From JAKAWQ01 sp963840545 (GTDB lineage Bacteria; Pseudomonadota; Alphaproteobacteria; Acetobacterales; Acetobacteraceae): 64,000 nt of DNA. The stretch covers positions 124,001-188,000 of the forward strand of contig CAWIZE010000002.1 of the NCBI GenBank assembly GCA_963840545.1, in the 5' to 3' direction. Of the stretch, positions 45,709 to 54,307 are shown piece after piece. The notes beneath the pieces were generated by a model that was not told the DNA's origin, did not search any database, and worked only from the letters and a program-made list of their open reading frames with translations. Made by a program: the position numbers and the translations under genes. Within the stretch, counting starts at the first letter, position 1. Every line of letters starts with the position of its first letter.

Positions 45709-46565
45709 GTCGAGCCCCCGACCGATCCGCCGGAAAGGAACGCAGCGATCGCCGCGATGCTGGCCGCATCCGAAAGCGCCGGCGCGTGGCCGGCCTCCGG
45801 CACGATCAGGCTTTGCGCACCCGATGCCTCCATTTTCTGCAATGTCTCGGGCAGCAGCAGATCGCTCTGCTCGCCGCGAACGGCGAGCACGGGTACGCGT
45901 ATCCGCTCCCACAATGCCCAGAGATCGACGTCGTTCGGCGTCTGCGTGCGGATCGGCTCGGCGATCTTCGGATCGTAATGGAGCGCGAGCTTTCCGTCCG
46001 GCAACGGGCGGGCGGAGAAGCGCGCCATATGCGCCCACTCTTCGTCCCTGAGCTTGCCGAACGGCGCATGCACGCGCCGCAGGTAGGCTTCGAGCGCCGC
46101 CATGTCCGAAAAACTCTCGGGAACCGTCGTCATATACTCGCGGATGCGCACCAGCGCCGCCTTCGGAATATGCGGCCCGATATCGTTCAGCACCAGGCGC
46201 GTGATCGGCTGCCCCGACGCCGCGGCAACCATCATCCCGCAGATGCCGCCGAGCGAGGTGCCCACCCACATCACCGGCCGGCCGATCACGGCGAGCAGGT
46301 GCGCCAGCGCCAGCACATAGACCGGCGGCTGGTAGAGCTCCCCGCGCGGCAGGAATTCCGAGCGCCCGCGCCCCGGCAAATCGGGCGCGATCACCAGGAA
46401 CCGTTCCGCCAGCACCTCCATCAGCGGATCGAAATCGCGCCCGTTCCGCGTCAACCCGTGCACGCACAGCACCGGCTCGGCCGCCGGATTGCCCATCTCG
46501 ACATAGGCCATGCGATAGAAGGCGCTGTCGAGAAGGCACCGCACCTCACCCTGTCGCGGCCACAT
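45705..46565 (-). CDS. Alpha/beta-fold hydrolase
   Basis: 286-residue alpha/beta hydrolase. The strand-turn LCVHGLTRNGRDF (about 32-44) holds the oxyanion-hole region. The nucleophile elbow GTSLGG gives the Ser (about residue 99). An acid lies probably in LAVRGEQSDLLLP and the His is in EAGHAPAL. The ATG at 46565 makes a TGATG junction with the CoA-transferase gene. Likely an esterase, lactonase or thioesterase acting on the pathway's product; the exact substrate is not visible. Confidence 0.82.
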   Translation of the reverse strand: MWPRQGEVRCLLDSAFYRMAYVEMGNPAAEPVLCVHGLTRNGRDFDPLMEVLAERFLVIAPDLPGRGRSEFLPRGELYQPPVYVLALAHLLAVIGRPVMWVGTSLGGICGMMVAAASGQPITRLVLNDIGPHIPKAALVRIREYMTTVPESFSDMAALEAYLRRVHAPFGKLRDEEWAHMARFSARPLPDGKLALHYDPKIAEPIRTQTPNDVDLWALWERIRVPVLAVRGEQSDLLLPETLQKMEASGAQSLIVPEAGHAPALSDAASIAAIAAFLSGGSVGGST

Positions 46566-47776
46566 CAAATGATCCCCTTCTCGCGCAGCCCGGCGAGCTC
46601 CGCCGCGCCGAGCCCGAGCGCCGCCCCAAGCACCGCCTCGGTGTGCTCGCCGAGCACCGGCGGCGGCACGCGATAGTTCACCGGGCTTTCCGAGAGCCGC
46701 ACCGGGTTCGCGATCAGCCGCACTTTTTCCCCCTCCGCCAGCGCCGTGTGCTTCATGGTGAACACCATCTCGCGCGCAATCACCTGCGGATCCGCGAACA
46801 CCTCCGAGAGCCGGTTGATCGGCCCGCAACCGATCTTGAGCGCCTCGAGCTTCTCCACCCACCAGGCGCTCGGATGCCGGCGCATGATCGGGGTCAAGGT
46901 GTCGGTGACCAGAACGCGGTTCTCCACGCGCTTGGCGTTGGTCGCGAAGCGCGGGTCGGCGAGCAGGTGTTCCACCGCGAAGCTCTTGCAGAAACGGACA
47001 AAGGTCGCGTCGTTGCCGATCGAGAGCACGATATGTCCGTCCGCCGTCGGAAAGACCTGGTAGGGGACGATGTTCGGATGCTGGTTGCCGAGCCGCTCCG
47101 GGTTCTCGCCGGTGGCCAGGTAATTCATCCCCTGGTTGGCGAGCCAGGCGACATGCGCATCGAGCATCCCGATATCGATCGCCTGCCCGCGCCCGGTCGC
47201 GTCGCGCTCGCGCAGCGCGGCGAGGATGCCGATGCAGCCATAGAGCCCGGCGAACAGGTCCGCCACCGGCACCCCCACCTTCTGGGGCAGCCCCTCGGGC
47301 TCCCCGGTCAGGCTCATCACCCCGCCCATCGCCTGGATCAGGCTGTCATAGCCCGGCCGCGGCGCGTAGGGCCCGGTCTGGCCGAAGCCGGTGATCGAGC
47401 AATAGACCAGGCGGGGAAACTCGGTCCTGAGATCGGCATAGCCGAGCCCGTATTTCGCCAGCGCCCCCACCTTGAAGTTCTCGACCAGCAGATCGCACCC
47501 GGCGATCAGCCGCCGTGCGATCGCCTGGCCCTCGGGCTTGGCGATATCGAGCGTCACCGATTTCTTGTTGCGGTTGACGCCGACGAAATAGGCGCTCTCC
47601 GTGGTCCCCGGAATGCAGGGCGGGGCGAAGCCCCGCGTATCGTCGCCGGCGCCGGGCCGCTCGATCTTGATCACCTCCGCGCCGAGATCGCCCAGCATCT
47701 GCGTGCAGGTCGGTCCCGCCAGCACGCGCGTGAGATCCAGCACGCGGATCCCTCTCAGAGGGCCCGTCGCCTCCAT
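46565..47776 (-). CDS. Family III CoA-transferase (CaiB/BaiF type)
   Basis: Transfers CoA between carboxylic acids, about 403 residues. It shows the family N-terminus LRGIRVLDLTRVLAGPTCTQMLGDLGAEVIKIE, then VNRNKKSVTLDI and GYDSLIQAMGGVMSLTGEP, with the catalytic aspartate expected in RGQAIDIGMLDAH. I chose ATG 47776 (MEATGPLRG) where homology-like sequence begins; the frame extends to 47824. First gene of a three-gene minus operon divergent from the enolase-superfamily gene, suggesting activation of an organic acid to its CoA ester in a catabolic route. Acid identity unknown. Confidence 0.87.
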   Translation of the reverse strand: MEATGPLRGIRVLDLTRVLAGPTCTQMLGDLGAEVIKIERPGAGDDTRGFAPPCIPGTTESAYFVGVNRNKKSVTLDIAKPEGQAIARRLIAGCDLLVENFKVGALAKYGLGYADLRTEFPRLVYCSITGFGQTGPYAPRPGYDSLIQAMGGVMSLTGEPEGLPQKVGVPVADLFAGLYGCIGILAALRERDATGRGQAIDIGMLDAHVAWLANQGMNYLATGENPERLGNQHPNIVPYQVFPTADGHIVLSIGNDATFVRFCKSFAVEHLLADPRFATNAKRVENRVLVTDTLTPIMRRHPSAWWVEKLEALKIGCGPINRLSEVFADPQVIAREMVFTMKHTALAEGEKVRLIANPVRLSESPVNYRVPPPVLGEHTEAVLGAALGLGAAELAGLREKGII

Positions 47777-47910
47777 CAAGTCCGTCCACCCCTCTGCCTT
47801 GCCGACCCGGGATCGCCGGGCCATCCTGAGCCGGTCGCTTATAGGGTCAAGCGAACCGCGGAGGAAAATCCGATGTCCAGACGCCGTCCCCGAGCCGCGC
47901 GCGCCGGCCG

Positions 47911-49023
47911 ATGAAGATCACCGACGTCACGCTCACGCTTTTCGCCTGGGACGATATCCCGGCCACTTTCTACGCGCAGAGCTCCGGCCGTCCCGCCGGC
48001 GGCGCCAGCGATCTCGGCCTGCTCCGCCTCCTCACCGATGACGGGCTGGAGGGCCACGCCTTCCTCGGCAGCTCCTCCTGGCCCGCGAGCCAGGACGGGC
48101 CGGGGCTGATCCGCTTCCTCAAGCCGCTCCTCGTCGGCGCCGATCCGCTGGAGCGCGAGCGCCTCAACCGCCTCCTCTGGCAGCGGAGCCGCCAGGCCAC
48201 CATCCGCACGATCGGTGCCGTCGATGTCGCGCTCTGGGACCTCGCCGGCAAGATCGCGGGCCTGCCCATCCACCGGATGCTCGGCTCCTTCCGCGCGAGC
48301 ATCCCCGCCTACGCGAGCTCCCCGGTGCTTCCCGCCGCCTCCGCCTATATCGAGCAGGCGCGCGAGATCCAGGCGGCCGGCTGGGCTGCCTACAAGATCC
48401 ATCCGCCGCAGCGCGCCCACGAGGACATCGCCGTCTGCGAGGCCGTCCGCCAGGCGGTCGGCAATTCCTATCCGCTGATGCTCAATTCGATCTGGACCTA
48501 CAATTATGCCGAGGCGCTCCGGGTCGGCCGCGCCATCGAGCGGCTCGATTTCCACTGGTTCGAGGATCCGCTCGCCGACCAGGACCTCTACAACTACGTC
48601 AAGCTCAAGCAGAAACTCGACATCCCCATCATCGCCACCGAATATCCCGCGCACGGGCTCGATGCATACGTGCCCTGGCTGATGGAGCGCGCCACCGACG
48701 GGCTGCGCGGGGACGTCGCGGTCAAGGGCGGCATCACCACGCTGATCAAGGCTGCCCATCTCGCCGAGGCCTTCCGGCTCGATTACGAGGTGCATCACGG
48801 CGGCAATTCGCTCAACAACCTTGCCAACCTCCACGTCATCCTGGCCATCCGCAACACCTCCTTCTTCGAGGTGCTGCTGCCCGACGCCGCCCAGAAATAC
48901 GGCCTTTCCGAAGACATCGCGGTGGACGAGCGGGGGCTCGTCCACGCGCCCGTCGGCCCGGGCCTCGGTGCGGCGATCGATTTCGCGCTCATCAAGGCAA
49001 AAACGATCTCCGTCCTGAGCTGA
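47911..49023 (+). CDS. Enolase-superfamily enzyme (mandelate racemase/muconate lactonizing type), unusual metal ligands
   Basis: 370-residue enolase-superfamily protein. The N-terminal capping domain runs to about 120 (SRQATIRTIGAVDVALWDLAGKIAGLPIHRMLG). The barrel has AYKIHPPQ where a catalytic KxK is usual, LMLNSIWTYNY where the first metal ligand is normally Asp, FEDPL (Glu), IIATEY (Glu) and VHHGGN (His). Dehydration or racemisation of an acid sugar or related acid is the family theme. It is divergent from the CoA-transferase operon and joined to the next gene by TGATG. The N in place of the Asp and the K-x-H are the odd points. Confidence 0.8.
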   Translation: MKITDVTLTLFAWDDIPATFYAQSSGRPAGGASDLGLLRLLTDDGLEGHAFLGSSSWPASQDGPGLIRFLKPLLVGADPLERERLNRLLWQRSRQATIRTIGAVDVALWDLAGKIAGLPIHRMLGSFRASIPAYASSPVLPAASAYIEQAREIQAAGWAAYKIHPPQRAHEDIAVCEAVRQAVGNSYPLMLNSIWTYNYAEALRVGRAIERLDFHWFEDPLADQDLYNYVKLKQKLDIPIIATEYPAHGLDAYVPWLMERATDGLRGDVAVKGGITTLIKAAHLAEAFRLDYEVHHGGNSLNNLANLHVILAIRNTSFFEVLLPDAAQKYGLSEDIAVDERGLVHAPVGPGLGAAIDFALIKAKTISVLS

Positions 49024-49943
49024 TGCCGATCTGCGAGGCCGATCCCTGGCGTTTGCAGTATTTCGCCGGCATCCCGTGCCCGCCCGAGGTGATGATCCCG
49101 ACCGAGGATGCCGATTGCTGGTCCTGGTATCCGCGCTTCCGCTGGGTCTACGACAAAATCGCGGTCGCCCATTCGCAAGGCTTGGCGGCTGCGCCCCACG
49201 CGGTGATGCCGGAGGCGTTCCCGATCTTCTCCAAGCCGATCACCAACCTGCGCGGCATGGGTGTCGGCTCGCGCGTCATTGCCGACGCAGCCGCCTATGC
49301 CGCCTCGCTTACGCCTGGGCATATGTGGATGACCCTGCTCCGCGGCGAGCATGTGAGCACCGACGTCGCCATGGCGGAGGGCCGGCCCTGCTGGTGGCGC
49401 CACAGCACCGGCCACCCCGGCCCGGGCGGCACCTTCGACTATTGGACGGTCCATGCCGCCGCCCGCCCCGTGCTCGAGGCCGCCTGCGGCGCCTGGGCCG
49501 AGCGCCACCTCGCCGGCTATACCGGCATGGTCAATCTCGAAACGATCGGCGGGCGCATCATCGAGGCGCATCTCCGCTTCGCCGACCAGTGGCCGGACCT
49601 TTATGGGGCGGGATGGGTCGAGGCCGTGATCCGCCTCTATCACACCGGCCAATGGCGCTTCGCCGATGCCGATCGCGCCGACGGCTACAGCCTCGTGCTC
49701 TTCGGGCCCCATGGACGGCGCTATCGCCATCCGCCTCCAGCGCTCGCGGACGCGATCCGCCGCATGCCCGGACTCTCGAGCCTCCAGATCACCTTCCACG
49801 AGGATCGTCCGCCCGAGACCCACGCCATGCCGCCCGGCGGCTTCAGGCTCGCGATCGTCAATGCCTGGGATCTCGCGGCCGCCCGGGCGGTCCGCGCCGC
49901 ACTCGCCCGCCTCCTCCTCGGTCGCACGCCAGCCAATGCATAA
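49023..49943 (+). CDS. Uncharacterised protein, ATP-grasp-like C-terminal half
   Basis: 306 residues, starting inside the stop of the enolase-superfamily gene (TGATG), so the two are made together. I do not recognise a named family. The central and C-terminal part looks like an ATP-grasp fold: HMWMTLLRGEHVSTDVAMAEG, then FDYWTVHA, and LAGYTGMVNLETIGGRIIE followed by AHLRFADQWPDLYG (about 160-195), where Glu, Asn and Arg resemble metal/ATP ligands. The N-terminal part is rich in Trp and Pro (CWSWYPRFRWVYDK). A ligase acting on the enolase-superfamily product is a guess. No signal peptide. Confidence 0.55.
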   Translation: MPICEADPWRLQYFAGIPCPPEVMIPTEDADCWSWYPRFRWVYDKIAVAHSQGLAAAPHAVMPEAFPIFSKPITNLRGMGVGSRVIADAAAYAASLTPGHMWMTLLRGEHVSTDVAMAEGRPCWWRHSTGHPGPGGTFDYWTVHAAARPVLEAACGAWAERHLAGYTGMVNLETIGGRIIEAHLRFADQWPDLYGAGWVEAVIRLYHTGQWRFADADRADGYSLVLFGPHGRRYRHPPPALADAIRRMPGLSSLQITFHEDRPPETHAMPPGGFRLAIVNAWDLAAARAVRAALARLLLGRTPANA

Positions 49944-50310
49944 AGCCAGCCAGGGGCTTTGGCCTTTGACCTTTGGCCTTTGACCTTTGGCCTTTGGCTC
50001 CTGGGCCCCCTCTGAGCCCCCTGGACTCCCCTGGGGCCTTGAGGCCCTGGCGGGGTCCGGCAAGTGCCTTGTTCGTTACGCTTTGGCGATGGCGGCGGCG
50101 ATCGCGGGCTCGCTCTTGCTGGTGCGGGGGCGCGACCCCGGACGATTGTTGGGGTTCACGCAAGAAGGCGCTCCGCCGCCGCGCAGGACCACGGTCCCTC
50201 AACCACGGGGACCCCGGCCTGCGCAGCGCACCGTGGGCTCGTCACCCCACCCCCACGGCACCCCCGTTATCACTCATCCGGAAGATACAAGGCGACAGCG
50301 ACCCCCGGTC
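49944..50310. repeat. Gap of 367 bases with 14-bp tandem repeats and palindromes, no gene
   Basis: CTTTGGCCTTTGAC is repeated at 49957, 49971 and (last base pairs changed) 49985. GC-rich inverted repeats of the CCCCTGG/CCAGGGG type and AGGCCCT-like hairpins follow to about 50060. The remainder to 50310 shows no gene that I would support; frames there are low-complexity Arg/Pro-rich. Confidence 0.7.
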
Positions 50311-52178
50311 TTACTCCGGCGTGATGCGTGTCGTCGCCGTACAGGTCGCGCTCACGGCATCGGGCGCGGCAAAATCGACGACGATCCGGTACTCGGTGCC
50401 GGCGTTGGCGCCGTGTGGCGGCATTTCGCCTCCGGTGTTCCGCACCGTGTGCGATCCGCCATCCACCGGCGCCGGGCCGATATCGAACGCCGTGCCGCTC
50501 GCCGCGTTCGCGAGCGGGTGCCGCCAATGGGCGGTGTGCACGCGCCCCCATCGCCAGGCCGCCGGATCCTCGCCGAGCCGCGCCTTGAGCCGGGTGATCG
50601 CCTGTTTTCCCACGGCGACGGACGTGGCCGCGGTTCCGGCCGCAAAATAGGTCAGGCCATCATCCTCGAGCAGGCTGAGGATGTGCGGGCACATGCGCTC
50701 GGCCCGGCTGCTCGTCACGTCGTTCTGGAAGCGGATGTGGGCGTCGCGGTCCATCACCGGATGGCGCGCGAACTCGGCGTCGATGCGCACGCCCCGGTGG
50801 CCCTGGGAATAGGCCCCGTAGATCGGCTGGTCGTGATCGGCGGGCACGATGCGCTGGTTCGCGCTCGCGACGTAGCCGCATAGACGAAGTTGAAGACCGC
50901 GATGGCCCAATCCTTGAGGGCCGCGCGGAATTCCGGCCAGTCCTTGGCGCGCGAAACGGCGATCGCCGCCTTCAGGTCGTCGAGATGCTCGGCGCCGACC
51001 CAAACAAGCGAGAGCGGCGGCTCGGGCGCTTCCCCGAGCGGCGGGACCAGTGCATTGACGACCGGCCCGCGCACCGTCGAGCGGATCGTGAGCGCGCGCG
51101 GCGCCTCGCCGCGGACGGGGATCGTCGCCGTGCGCTCCTCGAACGCCCGCCAGGTCGCGCCGTCGCGGTAGCGATGCGGATCGTTGGGGTCCACCTCTTC
51201 GCGGTAGAGGTCGCGGGTCGAGGCGGCGTTGTTCGTGATGCCCCAGGCGGTCGTGCCGTTGCTGCCCCACCACATCCCCGGAAGACCGGGATGGCCCGCT
51301 CCGGCCGCGTCGTCCTCCGGCCCGTGCAGCGCGAACTCGTACCAGCTCGAGGGCGCCCAGAATGGCTGATGCGGATCGCCGCGGAGAATCGGGCATCCTG
51401 TCCCGGTGCGGCGTGGGGCGGGCGCCCAGTTGTTGCTGCCGGTCGCGTCGTCGGTGCCGGTCGGTCGTAGCGCGGCGGAGGGCGCGCCTGCCCGCGGCAG
51501 GACCAAATTCTCCGCGGCCTCCGGCGTCAGATAGAGCGTCCGCAACGCCTCGCCGGGCAGGAATCGCGCGCACTCCGCGGTGGCGATGCGGTCGATCCGT
51601 CCGTTGAGCGACCACCAGATCCCGCGCCCGATCGCGACGATGTCGCGCAGGGTGAAAGGCTCCGGTGCATATTCCAGGATCGCGAACTCGATCGGCAGCG
51701 TCGTCGTTTCGATGCAGCGATTGATGCCGGCTGCGAATGCGGTGACGATCGCGCGCGTCGCATCGTCCATCGCCGCCGCGTCGGCCGCGGCGATCCGGTC
51801 GATGCCCACGGTGAGGTGCGCGACATCGCTCGGCGCGAACTCGGGGCCGAGGATCTCCGCCTGCCGCCCGAGCGCGCGGCGCCGCAGCCGGTCCATCTGC
51901 CAGAGCCGGTCCTCGGCCATCGCAAAGCCGAGGCCGAAGAAGAGATCGTCCGTGCTGCCGGCATAGATGTGCGGCACGCCGGCGCCGTCGCGCTTGATCT
52001 CGACGGCGCCTGTGGTGGGGCCGGTGAGGCTGCGGCCGGCCAGGGCGGCGCGGCGGCCGAGGAACGCATCGCGCGCGGCGGCGAATTCTTCCCCGGAGAG
52101 TCCAAGGCGTCCGCAGAGGTCCTGAACCGAGACCGCGCCGCGAAGCGCTGCGATCATGGCCTCATCATCGAGCGCCAT
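50311..52178 (-). pseudogene. Penicillin acylase-type Ntn hydrolase (peptidase S45), frameshifted
   Basis: About 622 residues if repaired. N-terminal helical part MALDDEAMIAALRG, then the acylase core (VEIKRDGAGVPHIYAGSTDD; AMAEDRLWQMDRLRR), and the autocatalytic nucleophile in GSNNWAP (Ser as first residue of the beta subunit). Codons run in frame to FNFVYA; one base is missing at about 50878-50880, after which GYVASANQRIVPADHDQPIYG continues to the stop at 50311. It has no signal peptide, unlike many acylases. The ATG at 52178 has AGGAAA upstream, 13 bases after the GMC gene. Amide or acyl-homoserine-lactone type substrates are possible; specificity unknown. Confidence 0.78.
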
Positions 52179-52191
52179 GGGCAATTTCCTG

Positions 52192-53826
52192 CTAAGCCGC
52201 CTTGGCCGCCCGTCGCAAATCCCGGAACTCCGCCGCGAGATGGCGCGCCGAGCGCAGCGCGAGCGCGGTGACGGTGCTGGTCGGGTTGACGACGCCGCCG
52301 GTGGCGAAGCTGCTCCCGTCGCAGACATAGAGGTTCGGAACCTCCCAGCTCTGGTGCCAGTGGTTCACGACGGAGCTTTCCGCCTCGGCGCCCATGCGGC
52401 AGGTCCCGAGCAGGTGCCAGGCCGGGGTGCGATAGACCCCGTTCTCGCAATAGTCGGTCACCGCCACGTCGAACGCATCGACCGATCGGGCAAGCTCGCG
52501 CAGGCGCTCGATGCCGTAGCGCATCATGCGCGCATCGTTCTCGTGCGGCACGTAGTGCAGTTTCGCCGCGGGCAGCCCGTCGCTGTCGGTCTCGCAAGCC
52601 GAGAGCGTGATCCGGTTGTCGGCCTGCGGCAAATCGTCGCCGATCGCGTAGGCGCCGAAGCTGTGCCCGAAATGGCGGACGAACCATTCATGGTGCGCGG
52701 CACCCCAGGGCGCCGCCTGGTTGCGGAAGGAGCCGAGGGCAGTGGCGCCGGCCGGGCCGACGCGCGCGACGTTGAAGTTGAAGCCGTTGACGAAGCCGCG
52801 CCCGATATCGGTCTCGGCGAACTCGCTGCTGATGATCGCCCCGGAATTGCCGATATAGGAATCGATCCGGGCAGCGACCCAGATCTCCGCCCCGACCAGC
52901 GTGTGGTGCATCAGATAGCGGCCGACGACGTCGTTGGCGTTCGCCAGGCCCTTCGGATGCCGGGCACTTTCCGAGAGCAGGAGCAGGCGCGGGCTGCCGA
53001 CGCCGTTGGCGGCGAGGATCACCACGTCCGCCGTCTGCCGCACGCGCTGTCCGGTGGCGCGGTCGATATAGACCGCGCCCGTCGCCCGCCCGTCCGGCCC
53101 TGTCTCGATCCGCTCCACGCGCGCGCCGGGCCGCAGCTCCGCGCCCGCGGCGAGCGCCTTCGGCCAGAGCGTGATCGACATCTTTGCCATCGAGCCGCGC
53201 GGGCAGCCCGACGCGCAATTGCCGCAGCCGTTGCATGCCGGCCGGCCGTCGTAGTTTTCCGAGATGATTCCCGCCGGCATCGGCCACCAATGCCAGCCGA
53301 GCCGCTCGAACCCCGCCGCGATCGCCCGGCCGCTCGCGCGCATCGGCAGCGGCCCGAGCGGGTAGGGCGCGCGCGGCGGCATGCCGCGATCGCCCGTGAG
53401 GCCGCTCACGCCGATCAGCCGGTCCGCCTCGTCGTAGAAGGGCGCGAGGTCCTCGTAGGCGATCGGCCAGTCCGGGGCGAGCCCGTGCTCCACGCCCTTG
53501 CGGAAGTCGGAGGGCCGGAAGCGCGGCCAGAGCGCGGCATAGACGTTGGTGGACCCGCCGACGCCGTTCCACATCAGCGCGTGCGATTGCCCGCCCTCGA
53601 TCGGGTAGTCGTCCGGGCCGCGCCGCACCGTCGGCTCGGGGCTCCAGCGATTCTGCCGCTGGTACTGGAAGTCGCGGCTGTAATGCGGATGCTGCGCCGG
53701 ATCGGTCCATCCTCCTTGGTCGAGGCAGACGGTTTTCAGGCCCGCCTCGGCGAGCACCAGGCTGTGGATCGCGCCACTGGCGCCGGCACCGATGACGAGG
53801 ACATCCGCGTGGTCGGGCCGGCTCAT
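52192..53826 (-). CDS. GMC-family FAD oxidoreductase with cysteine cluster
   Basis: 544-residue flavoenzyme oxidising an alcohol or sugar. FAD-binding VIGAGASGAIHSLVLAEAG (about 11-29), GMC active-site region GTCRMGAEAE and the C-terminal signature PNLYVCDGSSFATGGVVNP. A CxxCxxCxxxC motif (CNGCGNCASGC, about residue 200) could ligate an Fe-S cluster as in some dehydrogenases of this class. No signal peptide. The ATG at 53826 overlaps the small-subunit gene (ATGA); the substrate would be whatever the ABC importer upstream delivers. Confidence 0.85.
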   Translation of the reverse strand: MSRPDHADVLVIGAGASGAIHSLVLAEAGLKTVCLDQGGWTDPAQHPHYSRDFQYQRQNRWSPEPTVRRGPDDYPIEGGQSHALMWNGVGGSTNVYAALWPRFRPSDFRKGVEHGLAPDWPIAYEDLAPFYDEADRLIGVSGLTGDRGMPPRAPYPLGPLPMRASGRAIAAGFERLGWHWWPMPAGIISENYDGRPACNGCGNCASGCPRGSMAKMSITLWPKALAAGAELRPGARVERIETGPDGRATGAVYIDRATGQRVRQTADVVILAANGVGSPRLLLLSESARHPKGLANANDVVGRYLMHHTLVGAEIWVAARIDSYIGNSGAIISSEFAETDIGRGFVNGFNFNVARVGPAGATALGSFRNQAAPWGAAHHEWFVRHFGHSFGAYAIGDDLPQADNRITLSACETDSDGLPAAKLHYVPHENDARMMRYGIERLRELARSVDAFDVAVTDYCENGVYRTPAWHLLGTCRMGAEAESSVVNHWHQSWEVPNLYVCDGSSFATGGVVNPTSTVTALALRSARHLAAEFRDLRRAAKAA

Positions 53827-54287
53827 GGCGTCTTCTCCAGATCGATACGCCGGACCGCGGCCGTCGGCACAAAGCGTCCGCGCGCATGGCGCGGAGCGTC
53901 CTGCGCGGCATCGAAGGGCTCGTCCGGGTATCCGGCGGGCAGCGGCGCATCGTTGTAGCGAAAGCCAAGCGCGCGGATCGCCGCGATCACGCCGGGCTGC
54001 TCGTAATAGGTGAGGTAGGCGTATTTGCGGATCTCGTCGAACAGCTCCGGCTCGCTCGCTTCCAGTTTCACGGCCGCGTCGTGCCAGGCGGCACTGTCTT
54101 TGGGTGCCTCCTCCGCCGCAAGCGACGCGGCGAGGCGGCCCGCAAGCGCCGCATCCGCATGCCGCAGCCTTGCCGCCAGCAGCGCCGCCATGCCGGTGGT
54201 ACTCGCGGGCGGGAAGCCGGCGCCGCCCGGCAGCAGCGCGTCCATGAACCCCACGAGGGCTTCGTTCTCATCGATGGTCATGGGCAT
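53823..54287 (-). CDS. Small subunit, Gluconate_2-dh3-like
   Basis: 154-residue partner of the GMC enzyme. It resembles the gamma/subunit-3 family of gluconate 2-dehydrogenase and FAD-glucose dehydrogenase: ALVGFMDALLPGGAGFPPAS near the N-terminus and KYAYLTYYEQPGVIAAIRALGFRYNDAPLPAGYP in the middle. It lacks the twin-arginine signal that these small subunits normally provide, so the complex is presumably cytosolic. The ATG at 54287 has GGAG five bases upstream. It is 20 bases downstream of the ATPase gene. Confidence 0.72.
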   Translation of the reverse strand: MPMTIDENEALVGFMDALLPGGAGFPPASTTGMAALLAARLRHADAALAGRLAASLAAEEAPKDSAAWHDAAVKLEASEPELFDEIRKYAYLTYYEQPGVIAAIRALGFRYNDAPLPAGYPDEPFDAAQDAPRHARGRFVPTAAVRRIDLEKTP

Positions 54288-54307
54288 TCGTCTCCTCAGG
54301 CCACGGC

